Shown piece after piece: positions 1 through 5,290 of a stretch of DNA of 9,929 nucleotides. Both the position numbers and the translations under genes were made by a program. The notes below the pieces were generated by a model that saw only the letters and a list, made by a program, of their open reading frames with translations, did not search any database and was not told the origin of the DNA. This DNA is from Methanoregulaceae archaeon UBA288 (lineage in GTDB: Archaea > Halobacteriota > Methanomicrobia > Methanomicrobiales > Methanospirillaceae), in assembly GCA_002495225.1 (NCBI GenBank), contig DAEF01000017.1:2121-12049 (forward strand), given 5' to 3'. The stretch's first letter is position 1. Each line of letters starts with the position of its first letter.

Positions 1-347
1 ACTGCCCGATCCACGAGATCCAGCCCGAGTTCAGGTACGACCTCCGGATCAAGGCCGTCCTCGACGACGGCATGACGACCAAGAACATCCTGATGCAGAG
101 AGAGACGACCGAGGCCGCGGCGGGCCTCACCCTCGACGAGGCCGTCGAGATCGCCGAGAACAGCCCACTCGGCATGGACGAGGTCTTCCTCCGCGTCCAG
201 TCGGCCGTGATGGGCCGGTACCTCGACTGCCACGGGCGCGAGATGGACACGACCGTGCTCGTGACGGCGGCCGAGCGGCACCCGTACGACCCCATGGCCC
301 TGGCTGCGCTGATCGACCGCGCGGGAGGCGAGCGCGATGAAGCGTGA
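1..347 (+). CDS. RPA-type single-stranded DNA-binding protein, C-terminal end (5' truncated)
   Basis: The reading frame is already open at base 3 and runs to a TGA at 345-347, so the true start lies upstream of the window; the ATG at 72 is internal. The visible piece is about 114 residues. It begins with CPIH, which fits the second half of a zinc finger in the C-terminal domain of euryarchaeal replication protein A large subunits, followed by a basic-acidic stretch (DLRIKAVLDDG) of the last OB-like domain and a helical tail. RPA coats single-stranded DNA during replication, repair and recombination. The identification rests mainly on the next gene, an RPA-associated protein, which in euryarchaea commonly sits directly behind an rpa gene. 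The two overlap by 11 bases (337-347), suggesting one transcript and translational coupling. The fragment alone is not very distinctive, so another OB-fold nucleic-acid-binding protein remains possible. Confidence 0.68.
   Translation, partial: CPIHEIQPEFRYDLRIKAVLDDGMTTKNILMQRETTEAAAGLTLDEAVEIAENSPLGMDEVFLRVQSAVMGRYLDCHGREMDTTVLVTAAERHPYDPMALAALIDRAGGERDEA
323..328 (+). promoter_or_regulatory. Ribosome binding site of the RPA-associated protein gene
   Basis: GGGAGG lies 8 bases before the ATG at 337, inside the 3' end of the upstream RPA frame. It supports the start at 337 over 355 and supports coupled translation. Confidence 0.6.
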
Positions 348-936
348 GAACCAGATGACCTTCGACGCCCGGCGCGAAACCCGGTTCGAACGCGAGCCCG
401 CCCGCCGGGTCTTCGCGGCCGAGCTCCGCGAGTCGAGGTTCCAGTTCAAGGAGGGGACCGAGGAGAAGAGCCCGACCTACGTGCTGCTCCCGACGGGGCA
501 GCGGTGCAACCGGGTCTTCGTGGTCGGCTCCATGACCGAGAAGATGCGGCAGGGCGAGCAGAACATCTTCTACCGCGCCCGGGTCGTCGACCCGACGGGC
601 ACGACCTTCGTGACGGCCGGCAACTACCAGCCCGAGGCGATGCAGCAGATCGCCCGGGTCGAACCGCCGGCGTTCGTGGCCGTCGTGGGCAAGCCGAACG
701 TCTTCGAGGCGCCGGACGGCGGCGGGGTCTACGTATCGCTCCGGGCCGAGTCAGTGACCGTGGTCGACCGCGAGACGCGCGACCTCTGGGTCCTGGACGC
801 GGCGAAGGCGACGCTCGACCGGATCGACGCCTACGGCACGACCGAGGACTCGAAGAAGGCCGCGGAGGAGTACCGGATCGACCCCGCGCTCTTCCGGAAG
901 ACGGTTGCGGACGCGCTCGCGCAGATGGACCTCTGA
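337..936 (+). CDS. RPA-associated protein (RPAP / RPA family, COG3390-like)
   Basis: This 199-residue protein resembles the euryarchaeal RPA-associated proteins, small OB-fold partners of replication protein A. A conserved-looking core spans about residues 45-145: YVLLPTGQRCNRVFVVGSMTE, a segment ending YRARVVDPTG, then AGNYQPEAM and FVAVVGKPN. This fits a beta-rich OB fold; a charged helical tail follows. The family is thought to form a complex with its cognate RPA and assist DNA binding and repair. The ATG at 337 is preceded by GGGAGG at 323-328 with 8 bases between, a good ribosome binding site, so it is preferred over the in-frame ATG at 355. The gene overlaps the upstream RPA frame by 11 bases, typical of a cotranscribed pair. 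A pyrimidine run CTCTCTTTTT follows directly after the stop. Confidence 0.8.
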   Translation: MKRENQMTFDARRETRFEREPARRVFAAELRESRFQFKEGTEEKSPTYVLLPTGQRCNRVFVVGSMTEKMRQGEQNIFYRARVVDPTGTTFVTAGNYQPEAMQQIARVEPPAFVAVVGKPNVFEAPDGGGVYVSLRAESVTVVDRETRDLWVLDAAKATLDRIDAYGTTEDSKKAAEEYRIDPALFRKTVADALAQMDL

Positions 937-938
937 TC

Positions 939-948
939 CTCTCTTTTT
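939..948 (+). terminator. Pyrimidine/T-tract after the RPA operon
   Basis: CTCTCTTTTT begins two bases after the TGA at 934-936. Archaeal RNA polymerase often terminates at short T-rich tracts without a hairpin, so this may end or attenuate the rpa transcript. It lies only 7 bases before the ATG of the next gene, so read-through into that gene is also plausible. There is no stem-loop. A near-identical run follows rpoL on the other strand. Confidence 0.35.
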
Positions 949-955
949 CCGGCCC

Positions 956-1507
956 ATGCGCCGGGCGACCTGGGTACTGCTCTTCCTGGCAGCCCTCGCC
1001 GTCGTCCTCCCGCAGGTCGTTGTTCCGCTCGTCCTGCCGCCGGGCTCGGTCCACGTGCCCGTGGCGCCCTCGCCCGGCGAGCCGGCCACCTGGCCGTACG
1101 CGTTCGGCGCGCTCGTCTGCCACCAGCTGCCGGACCGGTCGTTCGCGATCGCCGAAAACCAGCTCCCGGTCTGCGAGCGGTGCCTCGCGATCGAGCTCGG
1201 GATGGCCGCCGCCCTCGCCGCGGCAGTGCTCGTCGCGCCCCGCGGCGGGTTCGTCGCGGCGCTCTCGGCGTTCCTGCCCGGGCGGCTCCGGTCGCGGGCC
1301 GGCGTGCTGGCCATCGGCATCGCCCTCGTGCTCCCGATGGTCCTCGACGGCGGGCTCCAGCTCGCGACAACCTACGTTTCGGACACGCCGCAGCGGCTCC
1401 TGACCGGGTTCCTGTACGGCGTCGGGCAGGCGGGCGTCGTCATCGGGCTCGCTGCCTGGCTCCTCGACGATTGGAGCGAAAGCCTGATGGGATCGCCCGG
1501 CCGATGA
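956..1507 (+). CDS. DUF2085 family integral membrane protein
   Basis: A 183-residue hydrophobic protein with the DUF2085 hallmarks: CHQLPDRSF at residues 55-63 (Cys-His-Gln and Arg-Ser) followed by PVCERC at 71-76 and a glycine-containing segment entering a membrane helix. About four membrane segments can be seen, near residues 7-28, 80-95, 115-132 and 150-170. DGGLQL (131-136) before the third loop and the TGFLYG segment also fit the family. Its biochemical role is unknown; the paired cysteines suggest metal or redox chemistry, which is inference. The ATG at 956 is chosen because MRR followed by a hydrophobic helix gives a normal membrane-protein start; an upstream in-frame ATG at 905 would overlap the previous gene by 32 bases. 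No clear ribosome binding site is visible. The next gene starts 6 bases downstream. Confidence 0.82.
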   Translation: MRRATWVLLFLAALAVVLPQVVVPLVLPPGSVHVPVAPSPGEPATWPYAFGALVCHQLPDRSFAIAENQLPVCERCLAIELGMAAALAAAVLVAPRGGFVAALSAFLPGRLRSRAGVLAIGIALVLPMVLDGGLQLATTYVSDTPQRLLTGFLYGVGQAGVVIGLAAWLLDDWSESLMGSPGR

Positions 1508-1513
1508 GCGGTC

Positions 1514-2509
1514 ATGCCCCGGCCGATCGTCCTGGTCCAGCCCGACGCGCCCCTCCACGACCTTCCCGGCCACCCCGAGTCCCAGGCGCGGCTCGAGGCC
1601 GCGCTTACCGGCGTGCCGCCCGAGCTCCGTGTGTCCGTGCCGGGTGCGTCCGCGTCGCCCGGGAACCTCGCCCGCGTCCACGCGCCCGCGTACATCGCCG
1701 CCGTCCGGGAGCGGTGCGAAGCCCTGACGGGGATCGGCCAGCTCGACCCCGACACGTACATCACGCCCCGCTCGTACGACGTCGCGCGGTCGGCCGCGGG
1801 GCTCGCGCTCGAGGCCGCGCGGTACGCGCTCGCCGGCACCTCCGCGTTCGCCATGGTCCGGCCGCCGGGCCACCACGCGGAGCGGACGCACGCGATGGGC
1901 TTCTGCCTCTTCAACAGCGTGGCCGTTGCCGCCGCCGCGGCGCTCGACATGGTCCGGCGGGTCGCGATCGTCGACTGGGACGTCCACCACGGGAACGGGA
2001 CGCAGGCGGCCTTCTACGGGACCGACCGGGTCCTGTACTGCTCGGTCCACCGCCGGTTCCACTTCCCGGGGACCGGCTGGTACGACGAGCGCGGCGCGGA
2101 CGCCGGGCTCGGGTTCACCCTGAACGCCCCGCTCGCGGCCGGCAGCACCGGCGCGGACTACCGGCACGTCTTCGAGTCGGTCGTCTGCCCGGCCCTGGCC
2201 GCGTTCGGACCCGACCTGGTCCTCGTCTCGGCCGGCCAGGACCCGCTCGCGGACGACCCGCTCGGCGGCATGGCGCTCGTGCCGGCCGACTTCGGCATGA
2301 TGGCGCGCCTCCTGCTCGAGGCGACGGGCCGTCCGCTCGCGCTCGCCCTCGAGGGCGGGTACGGCCCGGGCCACGCGGATGCCGTCGTCGCCGTTCTCGA
2401 CGCGCTCGAGGGCGGGGACGCCCCGGCGGCCCGGGGCGAACCGCGAGCCGTGACGCGGCACGTCGCGGAGTTTCTGGTCGCCGGCTCCCCGCTGCTCGAC
2501 GACCGCTGA
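1514..2509 (+). CDS. Histone deacetylase superfamily zinc hydrolase
   Basis: A 331-residue protein with the full arginase/deacetylase-fold signature of class II-like histone deacetylases and acetylpolyamine amidohydrolases. Visible motifs are GHPESQARL (19-27), RPPGHHA with the tandem His120-His121, GFCLFNSVAVAA (129-140), DWDVHHGNGTQ (154-164) carrying zinc ligands Asp156 and His158, SAGQD (239-243) with the third ligand Asp243, DDPLGG (247-252), and EGGY with the catalytic Tyr283. All catalytic residues are present, so it should be an active zinc-dependent deacetylase. The substrate cannot be read from the sequence: acetylated proteins (possibly including Alba- or histone-like chromatin proteins), acetylpolyamines or another acylated small molecule. 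The usual Phe in SAGFD is Gln here. It lies 6 bases behind the DUF2085 gene and is probably cotranscribed. No strong ribosome binding site is seen before the ATG. Confidence 0.92.
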   Translation: MPRPIVLVQPDAPLHDLPGHPESQARLEAALTGVPPELRVSVPGASASPGNLARVHAPAYIAAVRERCEALTGIGQLDPDTYITPRSYDVARSAAGLALEAARYALAGTSAFAMVRPPGHHAERTHAMGFCLFNSVAVAAAAALDMVRRVAIVDWDVHHGNGTQAAFYGTDRVLYCSVHRRFHFPGTGWYDERGADAGLGFTLNAPLAAGSTGADYRHVFESVVCPALAAFGPDLVLVSAGQDPLADDPLGGMALVPADFGMMARLLLEATGRPLALALEGGYGPGHADAVVAVLDALEGGDAPAARGEPRAVTRHVAEFLVAGSPLLDDR

Positions 2510-2517
2510 CGGGCAGC

Positions 2518-2542
2518 GGGAGCGCCTCGGGCGGCTGCTCCC
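2518..2542 (+). terminator. GC-rich hairpin just after the deacetylase gene
   Basis: GGGAGC-GCC (2518-2526) pairs with GGC-T-GCTCCC (2533-2542): nine base pairs with one bulged T and a six-base loop, starting 9 bases after the stop codon. No T-tract follows, and archaeal termination does not generally need a hairpin. In sequence this rich in G+C such stems also arise by chance, so it may instead stabilise the 3' end of the mRNA or have no role. Confidence 0.3.
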
Positions 2543-2581
2543 CCCGCAGGCGGACCCGGGCCGCCGCGAGGGGCGTGACCG

Positions 2582-2618
2582 GCACGGTCGGCGGGAACCG
2601 CCGCGGTGGGGACCGTGC
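2582..2618 (+). repeat. Nested inverted repeat in the spacer
   Basis: GCACGGTC (2582-2589) is the exact reverse complement of GACCGTGC (2611-2618). Inside it GGCGG (2590-2594) pairs with CCGCC (2598-2602) around a GAA loop, leaving eight unpaired bases (2603-2610) on one side. The transcript could form a 13-pair stem with an asymmetric bulge. An alternative hairpin, GACCG-GCA-CGGTC (2577-2589), would compete with it. The remainder of 2510-2727 shows no convincing gene. Confidence 0.4.
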
Positions 2619-2717
2619 AGGGTTCACGCCGGAATTGCCTCCTGATGTCCCTCGTGGCAACGGATCACTCTCCAGAGCAGCCCCGGAAGTGTAACTCCGG
2701 TCGAAATGCCGGATAAC

Positions 2718-2722
2718 GGAGG
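2718..2722 (+). promoter_or_regulatory. Strong ribosome binding site before the ATG at 2728
   Basis: GGAGG with a 5-base spacer to ATG. It is the main reason for not dismissing the small frame behind it. Confidence 0.45.
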
Positions 2723-2727
2723 CGAAA

Positions 2728-3000
2728 ATGGCCGATCTGACCCCCCGGGCAGTCGTGTTCTTCGTCCTCGCCACCGGTGCGGCCGCACCCAGGGCCGGGC
2801 GCGTGGCGCGGCTCTCGATGGAGATCGCGAAGCGGCGGGAAACATTCAACCGGGGGGTAAACAAAAACCGAAGAGATGAAGGTTGCCGTTCTCCTGCACG
2901 ACCCGGCCGAACCGGCCGGGCTCATCGACGAGCTCCTCCCGGCGAGGGGGCATTCGGCCGCAACCGTCCGCCTCGACGAGACGAACGAGATCCCGAATAG
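2728..3000 (+). CDS. Doubtful small ORF or gene remnant with a strong ribosome binding site
   Basis: An ATG at 2728 is preceded by GGAGG at 2718-2722 with 5 bases between, one of the best ribosome binding sites in the window. The frame begins MADLTPRAVVFFVLATG, which looks like a natural start with a short hydrophobic stretch. After about residue 45 the composition turns to Arg/Gly/Pro, typical of out-of-frame reading. It then runs 125 bases into the amidotransferase gene at 2876 in another frame. The likeliest readings are a truncated or frameshifted remnant of a membrane protein gene, or a real short peptide. I do not recognise a family and see no matching continuation in the other two forward frames before 2876. 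Confidence 0.28.
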   Translation: MADLTPRAVVFFVLATGAAAPRAGRVARLSMEIAKRRETFNRGVNKNRRDEGCRSPARPGRTGRAHRRAPPGEGAFGRNRPPRRDERDPE

Positions 3001-3523
3001 CCTCGACGAGGCGGGCCTGGTCCTGATGGGCGGGCCCATGTCCGCGAACGACGAGGCCGTGTATCCCTGGCTCGCGGCCGAGAAGGCGCTCATCCGCCGC
3101 GCCGTCGGGGCCGGCCGGCCCGTGCTCGGGATCTGCCTCGGGGCCCAGCTGATCGCGTCGGCCCTCGGGGCGCCCGTCTACGCCGCCGAACAGGAGACCG
3201 GGTGGCGGACGCTGGCGGGCGTGCCGGGCAACCCGGTCTTCCCGCCGACCTTTCCGGCCTTCGAGCTCCACGACGAGACCTTCGACCTCCCTGCCGGGGC
3301 CGTACTGCTCGCGACGGGCGACCGTGTGCCGCACCAGGCCTTCGCAATCGGGTCGGCCGTCGGGCTCCAGTTCCACCTCGAGGCGACGGCGCCGATGATC
3401 GCGAACTGGAACAACGCCGTGCCGGCGTCCGAGCGCGACGGCTGCTCGACCGGGACGGCCCGTTACCTTCCCGCCGCCCACCGCCTCTGCGGAACCGTGC
3501 TCGACTACGTCCTCCTCCCGTAG
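2876..3523 (+). CDS. Stand-alone class I glutamine amidotransferase (GuaA-type GATase domain)
   Basis: A 215-residue single-domain class I (triad) glutamine amidotransferase. The nucleophile elbow is GICLGAQ with Cys87, and the rest of the triad is in LQFHLEA with His167 and Glu169. LVLMGGPMSAND (48-59) is the usual oxyanion-strand region. These proteins hydrolyse glutamine and hand ammonia to a synthetase, or act on gamma-glutamyl compounds. No synthetase domain is fused and none is encoded nearby, so the acceptor is unknown. The group is often annotated as a GMP synthase-like amidotransferase, but this gene alone does not make GMP. The ATG at 2876 is the first start after an in-frame stop at 2858-2860; only weak purine-rich sequence precedes it. 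An A-rich stretch at 2857-2868 may belong to its promoter but is close to the start for a TATA box. The gene converges with and overlaps the minus-strand zinc-finger gene by 19 bases. Confidence 0.88.
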   Translation: MKVAVLLHDPAEPAGLIDELLPARGHSAATVRLDETNEIPNSLDEAGLVLMGGPMSANDEAVYPWLAAEKALIRRAVGAGRPVLGICLGAQLIASALGAPVYAAEQETGWRTLAGVPGNPVFPPTFPAFELHDETFDLPAGAVLLATGDRVPHQAFAIGSAVGLQFHLEATAPMIANWNNAVPASERDGCSTGTARYLPAAHRLCGTVLDYVLLP

Positions 3524-4119
3524 GCGGTCGGCTCGCGCTCGAACCGGCCGTAGATCCGCCGGACCCGCCGCGCGAGCGTCTTCCAGCCCTCCTTGCGGAG
3601 GACGGGGCCATCTCGGAGCTTGATGTGCGAGATCCGGACCTTCTTGCCGCCGAAGGTGTAGACCTCGCCGACCACGTATATCTCCTCGCCGTCGGCCCGC
3701 TGATGGAGCGGGATCGTCTCGCGCCCGCGGTGAACCGAGACCGGGACCACCACGTCCTCGACCACGCGGGTCCAGAGGGTCACGATCCCGTCGGCCCGGG
3801 CCCGCCGCACGCGCCCCCCGCCGACCGCCTCGATCGAGCTGATCTCGACGCCGGCGGCCTCGTCCCCCTCGCCCTCGGCCACGAAGAGGTCGCCGACCTC
3901 GACGACGTCCGTCGGCATCAGTTCGATCGTGCCGGGGGCCGATTCGGTCCCGGCCGAGACGATCGCGCGGACCCGGATCGGCTCCGGCGGGGCCTCCTCC
4001 CGGGGCTCGCGGTGGATGTGGCCGCAGGCCGAGCACCTGAGCAGGAGGTCGTGGGACTCGCGGAGGACCTCCTGCTCGGCCTCCTCGCCGCAGGCGGGGC
4101 AGCGCTGGTTCCGTTCCAT
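3505..4119 (-). CDS. HVO_0476-type archaeal zinc-finger protein
   Basis: A 204-residue protein opening with a zinc ribbon, CPAC at 7-10 and CSAC at 29-32, followed by a basic/acidic linker and a beta-rich domain. The latter has segments such as VEVGDLFVAE, VTLWTRVVEDVVVPVSVH and a basic C-terminal helix (WKTLARRVRRIYGRFERE). This layout matches the archaeal zinc-finger family typified by HVO_0476 of Haloferax (COG1326-like). Its function is unknown; the zinc ribbon and basic tail suggest nucleic-acid or ribosome contact, which is inference. The ATG at 4119 is preferred over an in-frame TTG two codons earlier (4125). No ribosome binding site is seen, but a TATA-like GGTTTAAC lies about 30 bases upstream, compatible with a leaderless mRNA. 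corA lies 50 bases upstream on the same strand. The last 19 bases overlap the end of the convergent amidotransferase gene. Confidence 0.8.
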   Translation of the reverse strand: MERNQRCPACGEEAEQEVLRESHDLLLRCSACGHIHREPREEAPPEPIRVRAIVSAGTESAPGTIELMPTDVVEVGDLFVAEGEGDEAAGVEISSIEAVGGGRVRRARADGIVTLWTRVVEDVVVPVSVHRGRETIPLHQRADGEEIYVVGEVYTFGGKKVRISHIKLRDGPVLRKEGWKTLARRVRRIYGRFEREPTAYGRRT

Positions 4120-4145
4120 GGCCAAACGATTGGGAGGGAGCGGGA

Positions 4146-4153
4146 GTTAAACC
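4146..4153 (-). promoter_or_regulatory. TATA-like box of the zinc-finger gene
   Basis: Read on the minus strand this is GGTTTAAC, centred about 30 bases before the ATG at 4119, in the 50-base gap behind corA. The spacing would place the transcription start at or a few bases before the start codon. This matches the lack of a ribosome binding site. Confidence 0.4.
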
Positions 4154-4169
4154 TGCGGGTCGCCGGCCT

Positions 4170-5102
4170 TCAGAAGAGGTTGCCGCGCCAGAAGATCAGG
4201 ATCCCGAGCGTGCAGAGGAGCGCCGTGAACCCGACCACCAGCACGAACGCGTCCGGCGAGGCCTGGAGGGGCAGGTCCACGTTCATCCCGTAGAACGACG
4301 CGACCAGCGTCGGGATCATCAGGATGATCGTGATGGTTGTGAGGGTCTTGACCACCGTGTTCAGGTTGTTCGAGATGAGCGAGGCGAAGGCCCCCATCAT
4401 GTTCGAGAGGATCGACGAGTAGATCTTGGCCATGTCCATGGCCTGCTTGTTCTCGATGATCACCTCGTCGAGGAGGTCCTGGTCATCCTGCTCCAGCTGC
4501 GAGTACTTCGCGTTGTGGAACTTCTCCATCATGAACGCGTTCGACCGGAGCGAGGTCGAGATGAAGACCAGGCACTTCTCGAGGTTCAGGAGCCGGATCA
4601 GCTGCTCGTTCCGGGCCGAACGGTGGAGGTCCTTCTCGACGTTATTCGTCACCCGGTTGATGTCCCGGAGGTACCTGAGGAAGAGGAGCGTGGCCTTCAG
4701 GAAGAGTTGGAGCACGAACCGGTTCTGGTCGTGGGTCGCGAAGTTCCGGACCCGGCCCTGCTTGAAGTCGCCGATCAGCTCGGAGTCGATGGCCGAGACC
4801 GTGATCACCAGGTCGCCGACCAGCACGATCCCGATCGGCAAAGTCGTGACGGGGATGTCGTCGGTCCAGGAGTCGAGGTGGGGGACGCGCAGGACGATCA
4901 GCCGGGCGCCGTCCTCGGTCTCGAGCCGGGCCCGCTCGTCGAGGTCGAGCGGATCGGTCAGGAAGTCGAGCGGTATCCCGAATCGTTCCACGAGCAGGGC
5001 CAGTTCCTGGTTGCTCGGATTCGAGACGTGCACCCACGACCCCGTGACGAAGTCGTCGATGGTCAGGAGCCCCTCGCTCGTGGACTTGTAGATCGTGATC
5101 AC
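4170..5102 (-). CDS. corA: CorA family Mg2+ transporter
   Basis: A 310-residue member of the CorA metal ion transporter family, the usual length. The N-terminal alpha/beta cytoplasmic domain contains DPLDLDERARLE (50-61) and TLPIGIVLVGDLVITV (87-102). A long, charged, helix-rich stalk (about 125-250) follows, then two C-terminal membrane helices (about 252-270 and 285-305). Between them is the signature YGMN at 271-274, followed by VDLP instead of the more common tail. CorA forms a pentameric channel in the membrane for Mg2+ (also Co2+ and Ni2+ in some members), gated by cytoplasmic Mg2+. The start is a GTG at 5102, fixed by a strong ribosome binding site GAGGTGA 4 bases before it. The G+C content appears somewhat lower than in neighbouring genes, probably because of the conserved hydrophobic and helical content. 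The zinc-finger gene follows in the same direction. Confidence 0.93.
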   Translation of the reverse strand: MITIYKSTSEGLLTIDDFVTGSWVHVSNPSNQELALLVERFGIPLDFLTDPLDLDERARLETEDGARLIVLRVPHLDSWTDDIPVTTLPIGIVLVGDLVITVSAIDSELIGDFKQGRVRNFATHDQNRFVLQLFLKATLLFLRYLRDINRVTNNVEKDLHRSARNEQLIRLLNLEKCLVFISTSLRSNAFMMEKFHNAKYSQLEQDDQDLLDEVIIENKQAMDMAKIYSSILSNMMGAFASLISNNLNTVVKTLTTITIILMIPTLVASFYGMNVDLPLQASPDAFVLVVGFTALLCTLGILIFWRGNLF

Positions 5103-5106
5103 GCTC

Positions 5107-5113
5107 TCACCTC
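5107..5113 (-). promoter_or_regulatory. Ribosome binding site deciding the GTG start of corA
   Basis: On the minus strand GAGGTGA sits 4 bases before the GTG at 5102, matching the expected archaeal 16S 3' end. The longer block GAGGTGAGA recurs at 5142-5150 without a start codon at a usable distance. Confidence 0.65.
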
Positions 5114-5217
5114 TTTCCCGGGCTCACTCGCCTGCCGGTGTTCTCACCTCGAATACCGTGTGCGTGACCGCTGCGGCGTCCGATTCGCGATACCCCCCGT
5201 TCACGGAGCGGGATCGG

Positions 5218-5274
5218 AAAAACAAGCGGCCAGAAGACGTGTATTCACAAAAGGATGCGCCGCCTCTGGTAAAA
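5218..5274 (-). terminator. T-tract cluster after the HD hydrolase gene
   Basis: Within the 188-base gap between the HD gene stop (5291) and corA (5102), the minus strand carries three T-runs: TTTT at 5271-5274, TTTT at 5249-5252 and TTTTT at 5218-5222. Clustered T-tracts fit archaeal intrinsic termination for the HD gene transcript. The rest of the gap (5103-5217) should hold the corA promoter and leader, but I cannot pick out a convincing TATA box. Confidence 0.4.
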
Positions 5275-5290
5275 GGGCTTTGGATCCGTC

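Noticed and set aside
1504..1506. ATG overlapping the DUF2085 stop as a start for the deacetylase
   Set aside because: It is in a different frame from the deacetylase; the correct start is the ATG at 1514.
446..2461. 671-codon open frame on the minus strand
   Set aside because: It lies antisense to three well-supported genes (RPA-associated protein, DUF2085, deacetylase) and is dominated by Arg, Gly, Pro, Ala and Glu with no recognisable motif. Long antisense frames are expected at this G+C content.
2619..2630. GGTTCAC sequence resembling a tRNA T-arm
   Set aside because: No matching acceptor, D or anticodon arms can be placed around it.
1180..2694. 504-codon plus-strand frame
   Set aside because: It reads the DUF2085 and deacetylase genes in another frame and gives an Arg/Pro/Gly-rich product without a domain; the catalytic motifs are all in the other frame.
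2846..4036. 396-codon minus-strand frame
   Set aside because: Antisense to the amidotransferase and out of frame with the zinc-finger gene, with low-complexity Arg/Gly composition.
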